NCBI GenBank assembly: GCA_027490665.1
Contig: JAIXXP010000097.1
Coordinates: forward strand, 1 to 37,646
Reading direction: 5' to 3'
Length of the DNA: 37,646 nt
Source of the DNA: Cryomorphaceae bacterium
GTDB taxonomy: Bacteria; Bacteroidota; Bacteroidia; Flavobacteriales_D; Crocinitomicaceae
Shown here piece after piece: positions 17,394-25,549 of this stretch (the stretch's first letter is position 1; each line of letters starts with the position of its first letter). A program made the translations under genes and the position numbers. The notes under the pieces are model-generated. The model saw only the letters and a program-made list of their open reading frames with translations. It was not told the DNA's origin and did not search any database.

Positions 17394-18283
17394 TGCAGCA
17401 TAAATGCGGCTAGCTTAGCGATGTAGTTTTGGTAACCCGCCACAAACGGTGTGGTTTCATGTTCGCCTCCAGGCACTAAATAGGCTTCTTTATAGCCATT
17501 CGTTTTGTTGTCGTATACGGGTTGCCCATGGCTCTTAACAGTCAAAAAACTGTCGTCTTCACCATGTATCCAGAGTAACGGGATATTGATGTTTTTGATT
17601 TCAGTGGCGTTGTCAATTTTTAAATCGACTAGAAACGAACCTGGCATGGAAAGCAAAGCAGCATCCTGTATTATGACTTCAGCAGAAGCAAAGGGAGCCT
17701 CGAGGATCAGTTTGCTTGGCGCTAATGCATATTCGCTTGGGTGCGCTGCTACCTCGCAAGCTGCGGCAGAGCCTAAAGAAAACCCAAAAATGACAAAGCG
17801 CTCGTTTTGGAGTCCTTGGTCTTTGAGCCATTGAATGGCACGGGCTGTGGAGCGGTACATATTTGCTTCGCTGGCTTTTCCTTCAGATAAGCCAAAACTT
17901 GGGTAATCGAACATTAAAACGCCGTAACGGCCCAAACCTCCGGTATTGGCATAGAGTTTTTGGCGTGGCCAATAGAAGTCCATGTGGTCTTTGTTGCCAT
18001 GGCAATATAATATGACGGTGTCCGTAGCAATGCTATTGATATTGCCCACGTAAATAGCACTCATTTTAGCGCTTCCCTCTTCTAGTTCGACATCCCATTG
18101 CAATTGGTGAATCATCGAATCGGGCACATTGTATTGTCCGTTCAAATCTAGAGTCAATTCTCCTTCATACGCATCTAACTGATAACTCTCAATCTGACTC
18201 GGATTAAAAAGAAAACTATCTAAACGCTTGCGACAAGCAAGGGAAAGACTAAGGATTGCGGTGACAAGTATGATTTTTTTCAT
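17390..18283 (-). CDS. Alpha/beta hydrolase lipoprotein
   Basis: The 297-residue product has a lipoprotein signal (LSLSLAC, lipid-anchored cysteine at residue 17). Its hydrolase fold has the nucleophile serine in GFSLGS, an acidic residue in HGEDDS and a histidine in GGEHET, so the triad is complete. The core (YCHGNKDHMDFYWPRQKL; GVLMFDYPSFGLSEG) is that of BEM46/FrsA-like hydrolases that resemble esterases or peptidases; the substrate is unknown. It lies two bases after the stop of the preceding gene on the same strand and shares its transcript. Its 3' end overlaps the peptidase gene tail to tail by four bases. Confidence 0.88.
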   Translation of the reverse strand: MKKIILVTAILSLSLACRKRLDSFLFNPSQIESYQLDAYEGELTLDLNGQYNVPDSMIHQLQWDVELEEGSAKMSAIYVGNINSIATDTVILYCHGNKDHMDFYWPRQKLYANTGGLGRYGVLMFDYPSFGLSEGKASEANMYRSTARAIQWLKDQGLQNERFVIFGFSLGSAAACEVAAHPSEYALAPSKLILEAPFASAEVIIQDAALLSMPGSFLVDLKIDNATEIKNINIPLLWIHGEDDSFLTVKSHGQPVYDNKTNGYKEAYLVPGGEHETTPFVAGYQNYIAKLAAFMLH

Positions 18284-18285
18284 GA

Positions 18286-18996
18286 TTAAAGGCTATATGT
18301 GATACCAAAGTAGAGGCCGAGAGCACCGCGGTTTTGCAGAAGACTAGGATAGGGAACCACGATGTTTTCGTTTGATTCTAAAGGTGCAAGTATTTTTACT
18401 TCGGCTTGGTAGCTCCATTTGGGCCTGATCCATTGGTGCCCAAATTGCAAACTCGGAATCCAAAGTTGTTCGTTGGGTCTGCCTTGAGACTCTACGCGGT
18501 AGAAATCAAACCAATTTGAGATGCCGGCGTACATGAAGTTGTAGTTGCGGTGGTAAACCTTGCACATTTTATCGAGTTGTTCTGGTTTCCATTGGCGTCC
18601 GTATTTGAAATAATAATTGGCATCGAGCTGCGGCCATATGCGGTTGGCGCCGGTGTAAAAATCTATTAATACATTGGTATTGAGTTGGCCAGACAAGCCC
18701 ATACGGTCTGTGCTCCACAATTTTTGGGACGCACCTAATTCAAACTGACCTACGCCAAATGCCAGCGAAGTAGTTTGGATAGATCCCATCAAGGTTGTAG
18801 CGTTGGTGAGTCCTCTGCCGTAACCTATGGAAGTGAAGGGAATGGGAATGGCGCCAATACCAGGAACTTTGGCTACAGGCCCGCCAAAATGTCCGGTAAT
18901 GACTTGTTGGCCTTTTTGCAGCGGTTCGACAAAACGGGCAGGGGCGCAAGACCATAAAAAGGTAAGGCCTGAAATTAGAAAAAGTAGAATTCGCAT
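18286..18996 (-). CDS. Lipobox-containing protein of outer-membrane beta-barrel type, unknown function
   Basis: I cannot name the family. From the ATG at 18996 it has 236 residues. An earlier TTG at 19002 lies inside the promoter element and is not credible as a start. The N-terminus is a lipoprotein-like signal (LFLISGLTFLWSC, Cys17). The rest is rich in glycine and aromatic residues alternating with polar ones (SIGYGRGLTNATTLMGSIQT; FQFGHQWIRPKWSYQAEVKI) and ends in ALGLYFGITYSL, with an aromatic residue near the C-terminus as in outer-membrane barrels. A lipoylated barrel is unusual, so the cysteine may be chance. It is the first gene of a two-gene unit with the hydrolase. Confidence 0.75.
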   Translation of the reverse strand: MRILLFLISGLTFLWSCAPARFVEPLQKGQQVITGHFGGPVAKVPGIGAIPIPFTSIGYGRGLTNATTLMGSIQTTSLAFGVGQFELGASQKLWSTDRMGLSGQLNTNVLIDFYTGANRIWPQLDANYYFKYGRQWKPEQLDKMCKVYHRNYNFMYAGISNWFDFYRVESQGRPNEQLWIPSLQFGHQWIRPKWSYQAEVKILAPLESNENIVVPYPSLLQNRGALGLYFGITYSL

Positions 18997-18999
18997 CTT

Positions 19000-19007
19000 C
19001 AAATATA
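19000..19007 (-). promoter_or_regulatory. Bacteroidota -7 element TATATTTG (minus strand)
   Basis: Exact match to TAnnTTTG. Its final G is 4 bases before the ATG at 18996, predicting a transcript that starts at the start codon. A TTG lies about 15 bases upstream. Confidence 0.55.
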
Positions 19008-19031
19008 AAAAGATTAACCATCCAAATTCCT

Positions 19032-19039
19032 TACCTTTG
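19032..19039 (+). promoter_or_regulatory. Bacteroidota -7 element TACCTTTG for aroC
   Basis: Exact match to TAnnTTTG with the final G 5 bases before the aroC ATG at 19044. No TTG is visible 17-23 bases upstream; that space is taken by the opposing -7 element. Confidence 0.55.
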
Positions 19040-19043
19040 TTGC

Positions 19044-20117
19044 ATGTCTGGTTCGAGCTATGGTCAAATTTTTAAACTCACCACTTATGGCGAGTCTCAT
19101 GGCGTGGCAATAGGTGGTATAATTGAGGGCTTTCCGTCTAATTTCCCTATCGATTTACAAGCCATTCAAAATGCTCTCAACGAGCGCAGGCCTGGCCAAA
19201 ACCAATTGGTTACGCCAAGGCAAGAAGCCGACCAAGTGCAATTCCTTTCTGGCATCTTTGAAGGCAAAAGTACTGGCAGCCCAATTGCTTTTCAGATCCA
19301 GAATCAAGATCAACAATCCAAAGACTACCAAGCCCTCAAAGAGGTTTTCAGGCCTTCCCATGCCGATTTCACTTACCAACGAAAATACGGCATCCGTGAC
19401 CACAGAGGCGGAGGCCGAAGCAGTGCTCGCGAAACCGCTTGTCGGGTTGTTGCAGGTGCTTTGGCTGCTCAAGTTTTAGGTCGCTTGGGCATAGAAAGCT
19501 CCTGTTATGTCGATCAAATTGGTACAGTTCAGCTGCAAAATGCCTTTTGGTACGAGAAACCACAAATTGAAGCATCGCTACTGCGTTGTCCTGATCCAGA
19601 GTTATCAGCGCAAATGCAAAGTTACATTGCCACACTTCAAAAAGAAGGAGATACCACTGGCGGAGCAATTCGTTGCATTTTGCGTGGTGTACCTGCAGGT
19701 TGGGGCGAGCCAGTATTTGACAAACTGCATGCAGAACTCGGCAAAGCAATGCTATCTATCAATGCAGTTAAAGGCTTTGAAATTGGCAGCGGTTTTGCAG
19801 CGGTTTCCATGAAGGGCTCCGCACACAACGACCAATTCAATGCCGATGGTAGCACCCAAACGAATAATTCAGGTGGCATACAAGGCGGTATTTCTAACGG
19901 CATGCCAATCAGCTTTAGGGTAGCCTTTAAACCTGTTGCAAGTATCAAAATACAACAAGAAATTTTACAACAAAATGGCGAGCTAAAGCAACACGCAATT
20001 GAAGGTCGTCATGACGCCTGCGTGGTGCCTAGAGCTGTCCCTATCGTCACCGCAATGGCGCAAATCGTCCTGCTTGATTTTTATTTAAGACAACAACGCA
20101 ATACTTTATTTTTATGA
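19044..20117 (+). CDS. aroC: Chorismate synthase
   Basis: The enzyme converts 5-enolpyruvylshikimate-3-phosphate to chorismate with reduced FMN, the last common step to aromatic amino acids. The 357-residue product begins SGSSYGQIFKLTTYGESHG, the family signature carrying the catalytic histidine, and contains RPSHADFTYQRKYGIRDHRG and GGRSSARETACRVVAGA, the second and third signatures. The C-terminal segment GRHDACVVPRAVPIVTAM is also typical. The start is fixed by homology and by the -7 element just upstream. Its stop overlaps the start of the DUF4293 gene (ATGA). Confidence 0.97.
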   Translation: MSGSSYGQIFKLTTYGESHGVAIGGIIEGFPSNFPIDLQAIQNALNERRPGQNQLVTPRQEADQVQFLSGIFEGKSTGSPIAFQIQNQDQQSKDYQALKEVFRPSHADFTYQRKYGIRDHRGGGRSSARETACRVVAGALAAQVLGRLGIESSCYVDQIGTVQLQNAFWYEKPQIEASLLRCPDPELSAQMQSYIATLQKEGDTTGGAIRCILRGVPAGWGEPVFDKLHAELGKAMLSINAVKGFEIGSGFAAVSMKGSAHNDQFNADGSTQTNNSGGIQGGISNGMPISFRVAFKPVASIKIQQEILQQNGELKQHAIEGRHDACVVPRAVPIVTAMAQIVLLDFYLRQQRNTLFL

Positions 20118-20596
20118 TCCAACGTATTCAAACCGTCTATTTTATCATTGTGATGCTCCTTTTATCTTCTTTGCTATCAGGAGTAGAAATTTTTGGCTTC
20201 CCTACCGCGAAAAGTTATCTTTCTTACTCCGTATACGGCATCCAACATTATAAATCCGCTGCCAATGCGCCATTAGGGAAGGCTGAAAATATCCAAGGCT
20301 CTATACTTTTTTACTTTGTCATTGCGTTTGTGCTATTTACATACTTTGCCATGATGAATTACAAGAATCTCAAGAAGCAATTTAGGTTAGCTCGCTTGGC
20401 ATTTTTCATCTATTTAATTGGCTTGATGAGTATTTTAGTGCTCGGGAGCATTGGTTTTTTTGTTCCGGCTGCGGTTTCCATTCAGCTCGGAATTGGCTAT
20501 TATATTTGTGTGGTTGGCCTTCCATTTTCATACTTTGCTTTTAAAGGCGTCAAAAAAGACAAAGAAATTCTTGAATCCCTAGATCGCCTACGTTAA
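20114..20596 (+). CDS. DUF4293 family four-helix membrane protein
   Basis: The 160-residue protein opens MIQRIQTVYFIIVMLLLSS and has four hydrophobic helices (about 5-25, 61-82, 91-113 and 122-145) with a basic C-terminal tail. This is the pattern of the Bacteroidota family DUF4293, whose function is unknown. The gene overlaps aroC by four bases and is followed after two bases by the ABC-F gene, so all three share a transcript. No catalytic motif is visible. Confidence 0.85.
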   Translation: MIQRIQTVYFIIVMLLLSSLLSGVEIFGFPTAKSYLSYSVYGIQHYKSAANAPLGKAENIQGSILFYFVIAFVLFTYFAMMNYKNLKKQFRLARLAFFIYLIGLMSILVLGSIGFFVPAAVSIQLGIGYYICVVGLPFSYFAFKGVKKDKEILESLDRLR

Positions 20597-20598
20597 TT

Positions 20599-22467
20599 AT
20601 GAATTTTCTTTCTGTTGAACAACTCACCAAATCTTATGGTGAGCGTCTTCTATTTTCGGACCTCACGTTTGGTATAGAGCAAGGTCAAAAAGCTGCGATC
20701 GTAGCAAAAAATGGTTCCGGTAAGTCTACCATGCTTCGTTGCATGTTAGGGCTCGAACCTGCTGACAGCGGAATTGTGACGTTCCGAAAAGAACTGCGCA
20801 TTGCTTTTATGGAGCAAACTGAAGACCTCAACCCTGAACTCAGTGTACTAGACGCCGTTCTTGACCACGACCTCCCCGAAATCAAACTCATCAAAGCCTA
20901 TACCGATGCGCTTGAGGCCAATGACGAAGCCAAACTCGGCGACCTCTATCAAGCACTCACTGAACACCAAGCCTGGGATTTAGAAGTAAAGGTGCAGCAA
21001 ATTTTGTCGGTATTAAAACTCAGTGGTATTACCCAAAAAGTAGGTCAACTTTCTGGTGGTCAGAAGAAGCGTGTTGCTTTGGCGAAAGTATTGCTCTCAG
21101 AAGCGGAATTCTTGATATTAGATGAACCTACCAATCACCTCGATCTCGACATGATCGAATGGTTAGAGCAATATTTATCAGCTTCTCAACTTACCTTATT
21201 GATGGTTACCCACGACCGTTATTTCTTAGAGGTGGTTTGTGATACCATTTTTGAGCTCGCCGACCAAACTATATACCGCTACAAAGGAAACTTTTCTTAT
21301 TATCTAGAGAAAAAAGCTGAAAGAGAAGACCAACTGCAATCCACTATTGAAAAGGCCAAGAATACCTTTCGCAAAGAGCTCGACTGGATTCGCCGCCAAC
21401 CAAAAGCGCGTGGCACCAAGCAAAAAGCACGTGTCGATGCCTTTTCAGATCTCAAAAAAGTGGCTAGCCAACGCCTAGACGAAGACGAATTAGAGCTTCC
21501 CATTAAAATGGAGCGCTTGGGCACCAAAATCGTTGAATTTCATAAAGTATCTAAAGCTTTTGGCTCGCGAATTATGCTCGACGACTTCACCTACAACTTT
21601 CAGCGTCAAGAGCGCCTAGGTATTGTCGGAAACAACGGCACAGGCAAAACCACCTTTCTGAAAATGCTTACTGGTGAAGCTGAGCCAGACAAAGGTAAAA
21701 TTGTCATAGGGGAAACCATTGTTTTTGGTTATTATTCTCAGGATTTGATAGAAGTAGATCCGAACATGAAAGTGATCGATGTTGTCAGAGAAGTAGCTGA
21801 GTTTATTCCGCTTGAAAAAGGTCGTCAACTTTCTGCGGCGCAGCTTTTAGAGCGTTTTTTATTTCCCCGCGACATGCATTATCATTTTGTGCACAAGCTC
21901 AGTGGAGGTGAACGACGCCGACTCAAGCTATTGCGCGTACTGATGCTAAATCCGAATTTCTTGATCCTCGATGAGCCCACCAACGACCTCGATATTTTTG
22001 CGATGTCGGTTCTCGAAGAATACTTGCGCTTGTTTCAGGGTAGCTTAATTGTGGTATCCCACGACCGCTACTTCATGGACAAAATGGTGGACCACCTTTT
22101 TGTGTTCCAAGGCGAGGGAAAAATTAAAGATATCACTGGTAACTACCATACTTACAGAACCAGTTTGCAGAGTGCGCAGCGTCAGCAAAAACAAGACCAA
22201 AAAACAGCTCCAGAACCCTTTGTAGAACCAGTTTCAGCGCCAGCAGAAAAGCAGCGCAAAATGAGTTTCAAAGAAAAGCAAGAATTCGAGCAAATCGAAA
22301 AAATGCTACCGCAATTAGAGACAGAGAAAGAATTATTGAGTTCAGAGTTGTCTAGTGGTAACCTGAGCAATGAACAACTCTTAGAAAAAGGAGCGAGGTT
22401 AGGTGCAGTAGTTGATCAAATTGATGAATTCACTTTGCGCTGGCTCGAGCTTTCTGAATTAGCTTAA
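20599..22467 (+). CDS. ABC-F family ATPase (ribosome-associated type)
   Basis: The 622-residue protein has two ATP-binding domains and no membrane helices, the ABC-F layout; such proteins act on the ribosome in translation or antibiotic protection. The first domain has Walker A AKNGSGKST (residues 36-44), signature LSGGQKKR and Walker B LILDEPTNHLD. The second has GNNGTGKTT, LSGGERRR and LILDEPTNDLD. The linker is a charged helix pair with RRQPKARGTKQKARVD, close to the Uup branch. The C-terminus (KMSFKEKQEFEQIEKMLPQL onward) forms a coiled coil, as in Uup. The first Walker A begins with Ala where Gly is usual. The 3' end overlaps the opposing permease gene by nine bases. Confidence 0.93.
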   Translation: MNFLSVEQLTKSYGERLLFSDLTFGIEQGQKAAIVAKNGSGKSTMLRCMLGLEPADSGIVTFRKELRIAFMEQTEDLNPELSVLDAVLDHDLPEIKLIKAYTDALEANDEAKLGDLYQALTEHQAWDLEVKVQQILSVLKLSGITQKVGQLSGGQKKRVALAKVLLSEAEFLILDEPTNHLDLDMIEWLEQYLSASQLTLLMVTHDRYFLEVVCDTIFELADQTIYRYKGNFSYYLEKKAEREDQLQSTIEKAKNTFRKELDWIRRQPKARGTKQKARVDAFSDLKKVASQRLDEDELELPIKMERLGTKIVEFHKVSKAFGSRIMLDDFTYNFQRQERLGIVGNNGTGKTTFLKMLTGEAEPDKGKIVIGETIVFGYYSQDLIEVDPNMKVIDVVREVAEFIPLEKGRQLSAAQLLERFLFPRDMHYHFVHKLSGGERRRLKLLRVLMLNPNFLILDEPTNDLDIFAMSVLEEYLRLFQGSLIVVSHDRYFMDKMVDHLFVFQGEGKIKDITGNYHTYRTSLQSAQRQQKQDQKTAPEPFVEPVSAPAEKQRKMSFKEKQEFEQIEKMLPQLETEKELLSSELSSGNLSNEQLLEKGARLGAVVDQIDEFTLRWLELSELA

Positions 22468-23649
22468 GATATTTGATTCTTTTCCAAATTGCCTATAGGA
22501 AAGTACTATTGCAATGGTTGCGAGTAAACACATCACGGTAAAAACCCCTGCGAAATAAAACCAAGAGAGTGTTCCGGCAACAAGTTCTTTTGTGGCTAAT
22601 ACCACATTTACAACTGGAATAATAGATGTGTTTAAGTTGAGTTCTATTCCCGGGAAAAACCCGACCATGGCAGGCAATACCATCACTATATTGAGCGGTG
22701 TAATGATGCTTTGTGCTTCCTTGAAACTCTTGGCGTAAATAGCGATTGGTATCATCACACCTGCAAAGAAGATAACGAGAGGTAATAGGAGCGCAAGTAA
22801 GGAGATAATAAAGGATGGTGTTAAAATGCCGTGAATGACATTCAAAATTTCTTTATTGCTAGAAAGATCTAAAAATTCAATAGAAATAAATAGCCCTATT
22901 AGCGAACAGCTTGCAGCAAGCATTCCTGAACTAACAACGACTAGCATTTTGCCAATGAGTATTTTCCAGCGTGCAACCGGTACGGTAAGTAGGGTTTCTA
23001 GCGTACCGCGTTCTTTTTCACCTGTAAAGAGATCAATTGCCGGGTACATACAGCCAATAAATCCGAATGCAATAAACATATATGGAAGAATACCGCCTGC
23101 AAGTTGCCCAAGCATTTTTTTGTCGCTTGCACAATTAATAGTATTGATAGTGAGCGGCTTGATTTGTTCAGGGCGCAAACCTAACTTTTGAAGGCGTTCT
23201 CCTTCGGCATTGGCCTGTAAGCTAGATCCATAGAGAGCGGCACGTTCTGAACGCCCCACCTCTGAGGCATCGAGTAGCCAATTTAAGCAAATCGTTTGTT
23301 GGTTTTCGAGCAAGTCATTTGCATTGGCAGGAATGATCAGGCCCAATTGAATTTGGTCTGCTTCAAGTGCTTTTCTGAGTGCAAGGCTGTCCTCATAAAT
23401 TTTAATTTTTTTAGGCCCAACTGCAGCAGGAATTTGCTCAAGTTGCTGGATATAGCTTTTGTTTTTGTCACCAACAATTCCAATTTTCATCATTTTGGTA
23501 TTTGCGCTTTCTTCAAAAGATTTTGAAATTTCTACAAATACGTTGATGATAATAGGGAAGGCCAAAATAGGAATCACGAGCATGGTCATGAGCGTACGGC
23601 GGTCGCGGAGGGTGTCGAGGAGTTCTTTGCGAAAAATACGGAATATCAT
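22459..23649 (-). CDS. ABC-2 type permease (NatB-like)
   Basis: The 396-residue permease starts [20 protein letters not shown] longer upstream reading frame exists but runs through the ATPase gene. It has one N-terminal helix, a roughly 150-residue extracytoplasmic domain, and five or six further helices. The segment TGEKERGTLETLLTVPVARW before the second helix is typical of the ABC-2/NatB branch. NatB works with NatA in sodium extrusion in Bacillus; the substrate here is unknown. The start overlaps the ATPase stop (ATGA), so it is coupled to that subunit. Confidence 0.9.
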   Translation of the reverse strand: MIFRIFRKELLDTLRDRRTLMTMLVIPILAFPIIINVFVEISKSFEESANTKMMKIGIVGDKNKSYIQQLEQIPAAVGPKKIKIYEDSLALRKALEADQIQLGLIIPANANDLLENQQTICLNWLLDASEVGRSERAALYGSSLQANAEGERLQKLGLRPEQIKPLTINTINCASDKKMLGQLAGGILPYMFIAFGFIGCMYPAIDLFTGEKERGTLETLLTVPVARWKILIGKMLVVVSSGMLAASCSLIGLFISIEFLDLSSNKEILNVIHGILTPSFIISLLALLLPLVIFFAGVMIPIAIYAKSFKEAQSIITPLNIVMVLPAMVGFFPGIELNLNTSIIPVVNVVLATKELVAGTLSWFYFAGVFTVMCLLATIAIVLSYRQFGKESNILS

Positions 23650-24419
23650 AACTGAGAATTTGGAGCTTGGACAATACGAATGAATTCTTCGGTGAGGTTG
23701 GCGGTTTGCATGTTCGCTCGAAAATCGGTCATTGTGCCGTTGTACTTCAGCGTTCCTTGGTGTATGATAGCGAGGTCGTCGCAGAGTAAATCGACTTCGC
23801 TCATGATGTGACTGGAAAAGATGACGGTTTTGCCTTGATCTTTGCAAGAGCGAATGAGCTTGATGATGTTTTCGGCGGTAATGACGTCTAGCCCGCTTGT
23901 AGGTTCATCAAAAATAACGACACTTGGGTCGTGGATCATGGTGCGGCAAATGGATACTTTTTGTTTCATGCCGGTGCTGAGCTTCCCAATTCGCTTATGG
24001 AGGAAGTCTTTCATGTGGAGCAGTGAGAAAAGTTCTTCTTTGCGTTGTTCACGTGCTGCTTTTTCTACGCCATAAAGATCGGCGTAGTAGTCGATGACTT
24101 CTAAAGGAGTGAGCCGCGCATACAAGCCAGTGGAGCCTGTTAAAAAGCCGATGTGCTTGCGTGCTTCTTGTGGTTGGCTCAGGGCGTCTATCCCGTTGAT
24201 ATGGATTTGCCCAGATGTGGGTGTAATGAGTGTTGCAATCATACGCAGCGTGGTGGTTTTACCCGCGCCGTTAGGGCCAAGCAAAGAAAAAACACGACCA
24301 GGCTGGCACGAAAAGCTGAGGTCTTGAACGGCTGTTGCTGTTTTTTGATCGGTGTTGAGTTCTTTGCGCTGCTGCTTGGTAAGCGTGAAGGTCTTGTTGA
24401 GGTTTTGAACGGAAATCAT
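23646..24419 (-). CDS. ABC transporter ATP-binding subunit (NatA-like)
   Basis: The 257-residue ATPase contains Walker [10 protein letters not shown] at about residues 49-57, the signature LSTGMKQKV, Walker [13 protein letters not shown] and the switch histidine in SSHIMSEV. It drives the adjacent NatB-like permease, with which it overlaps by four bases. An unusual basic insertion ([18 protein letters not shown]) between the first two strands resembles NatA of other Bacteroidota. The gene starts 47 bases after rlmN on the same strand and is probably in the dnaN-rlmN transcript. Confidence 0.93.
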   Translation of the reverse strand: MISVQNLNKTFTLTKQQRKELNTDQKTATAVQDLSFSCQPGRVFSLLGPNGAGKTTTLRMIATLITPTSGQIHINGIDALSQPQEARKHIGFLTGSTGLYARLTPLEVIDYYADLYGVEKAAREQRKEELFSLLHMKDFLHKRIGKLSTGMKQKVSICRTMIHDPSVVIFDEPTSGLDVITAENIIKLIRSCKDQGKTVIFSSHIMSEVDLLCDDLAIIHQGTLKYNGTMTDFRANMQTANLTEEFIRIVQAPNSQL

Positions 24420-24466
24420 ATAAATACGTTGACGAAGAAACGAGTGATTTGTTACAACCGAAATGC

Positions 24467-25543
24467 TTAGAACTTGAGCGCGCGATCTGCAGAGGCAATA
24501 GCTTTGTTCTTGTTAGCGAGTTGGCCACAGGCAGCATCGATGTCTTTGCCACGGCTGCGGCGCACATTAACGATGAGGTTAAGGGATTCTAGATACTGGG
24601 CAAAGGCCTCTACTTTGCGAGGGTCAGCTTGTTGGTATTTGCCGTCGTCTATAGGGTTGTATTCGATGATGTTGATTTTGCAGGGCACGCACTTTGCAAA
24701 ATTGGCAAGCTCACGGGCATCGGTGAGGTCGTCGTTGAAATCTTTGAAGATGATGTATTCGAAAGTGACGCGAGAGCCAGTTTTGGCATGGAAATATTGT
24801 AGCGCCTCGGAGAGTGTTTCTAGATTGTTGCTCTCGTTGATTTCCATGATCTGGTTGCGCTTTTGATCGTTGGCGGCATGCAAAGAAAGCGCTAAGTTGA
24901 ACTTGACGTCGTCGTCGCCTAATTTGGCGATCATTTTGGCAATGCCGGCTGTTGAAACCGTTATGCGGCGAGGCGAAATACCAAGGCCATCTGGGCTGCA
25001 AAGTCGGTCAATGGAAAGCAAAACGTTTTTATAGTTGAGCAAGGGTTCGCCCATGCCCATATAAACGATGTTGCTCAGGTTTTGAGTATAGTTTTGTTGT
25101 GCTTGTTCTTGGAGGTAGACAACTTGATCAACGATTTCACCGGCGCTCAGGTTGCGCATGAGTTTAAGCCTACCAGTAGCGCAAAACTGACAAGACAAGC
25201 TGCAGCCAATTTGGGAGGAGATGCAGGCGGTCATGCGGGTACTGGTTGGTATGAGAACACCTTCTATAACCTTGCCGTCGTCAATGGTAAAGGCACTTTT
25301 GATAGTGCGGTCTTTGCTGATTTGTTGGTCTTGAAGGGTAATGTAGTCGATGTAGTAGTGCGCATCTAGCCAAGCGCGAAAAGCCAAACTTAGGTTGCTC
25401 ATTTGGTCAAAGGAATGCGCGTTTTTTTGCCAAAGCCATTCCCAAACCTGTTTGGCTCTAAATGGTTTTTCGCCAAATTCGGTAAAACTCGTTTTGAGTT
25501 CTTCTAACGAGAGATTGCGAATATTGGTGAGGGCACTAGACAT
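24467..25543 (-). CDS. rlmN: 23S rRNA adenine-2503 C2-methyltransferase (radical SAM)
   Basis: RlmN methylates C2 of A2503 in 23S rRNA and of A37 in some tRNAs by radical SAM chemistry. The 358-residue protein carries the iron-sulfur cysteines C114, C118 and C121 (CSLSCQFC) and the C-terminal cysteine C339 (DIDAACGQL) that resolves the methyl intermediate. The segment GMGEPLLNYKNVL is characteristic. Having a normal RlmN layout, it is not distinguishable as the resistance enzyme Cfr, and RlmN is much the likelier call. It starts six bases after the dnaN stop. Confidence 0.95.
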   Translation of the reverse strand: MSSALTNIRNLSLEELKTSFTEFGEKPFRAKQVWEWLWQKNAHSFDQMSNLSLAFRAWLDAHYYIDYITLQDQQISKDRTIKSAFTIDDGKVIEGVLIPTSTRMTACISSQIGCSLSCQFCATGRLKLMRNLSAGEIVDQVVYLQEQAQQNYTQNLSNIVYMGMGEPLLNYKNVLLSIDRLCSPDGLGISPRRITVSTAGIAKMIAKLGDDDVKFNLALSLHAANDQKRNQIMEINESNNLETLSEALQYFHAKTGSRVTFEYIIFKDFNDDLTDARELANFAKCVPCKINIIEYNPIDDGKYQQADPRKVEAFAQYLESLNLIVNVRRSRGKDIDAACGQLANKNKAIASADRALKF

Positions 25544-25549
25544 AAAGGC

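Noticed and set aside
23650..23847. N-terminal 66-residue extension of the ABC-2 permease
   Set aside because: It lies within the ATPase coding sequence, is rich in Arg/His and lacks family similarity; the ATG at 23649 with an ATGA overlap is the natural start.
24467..25543. rlmN as a Cfr-type antibiotic resistance gene
   Set aside because: Length, motifs and the dnaN operon position fit ordinary RlmN, and no mobile context is present.
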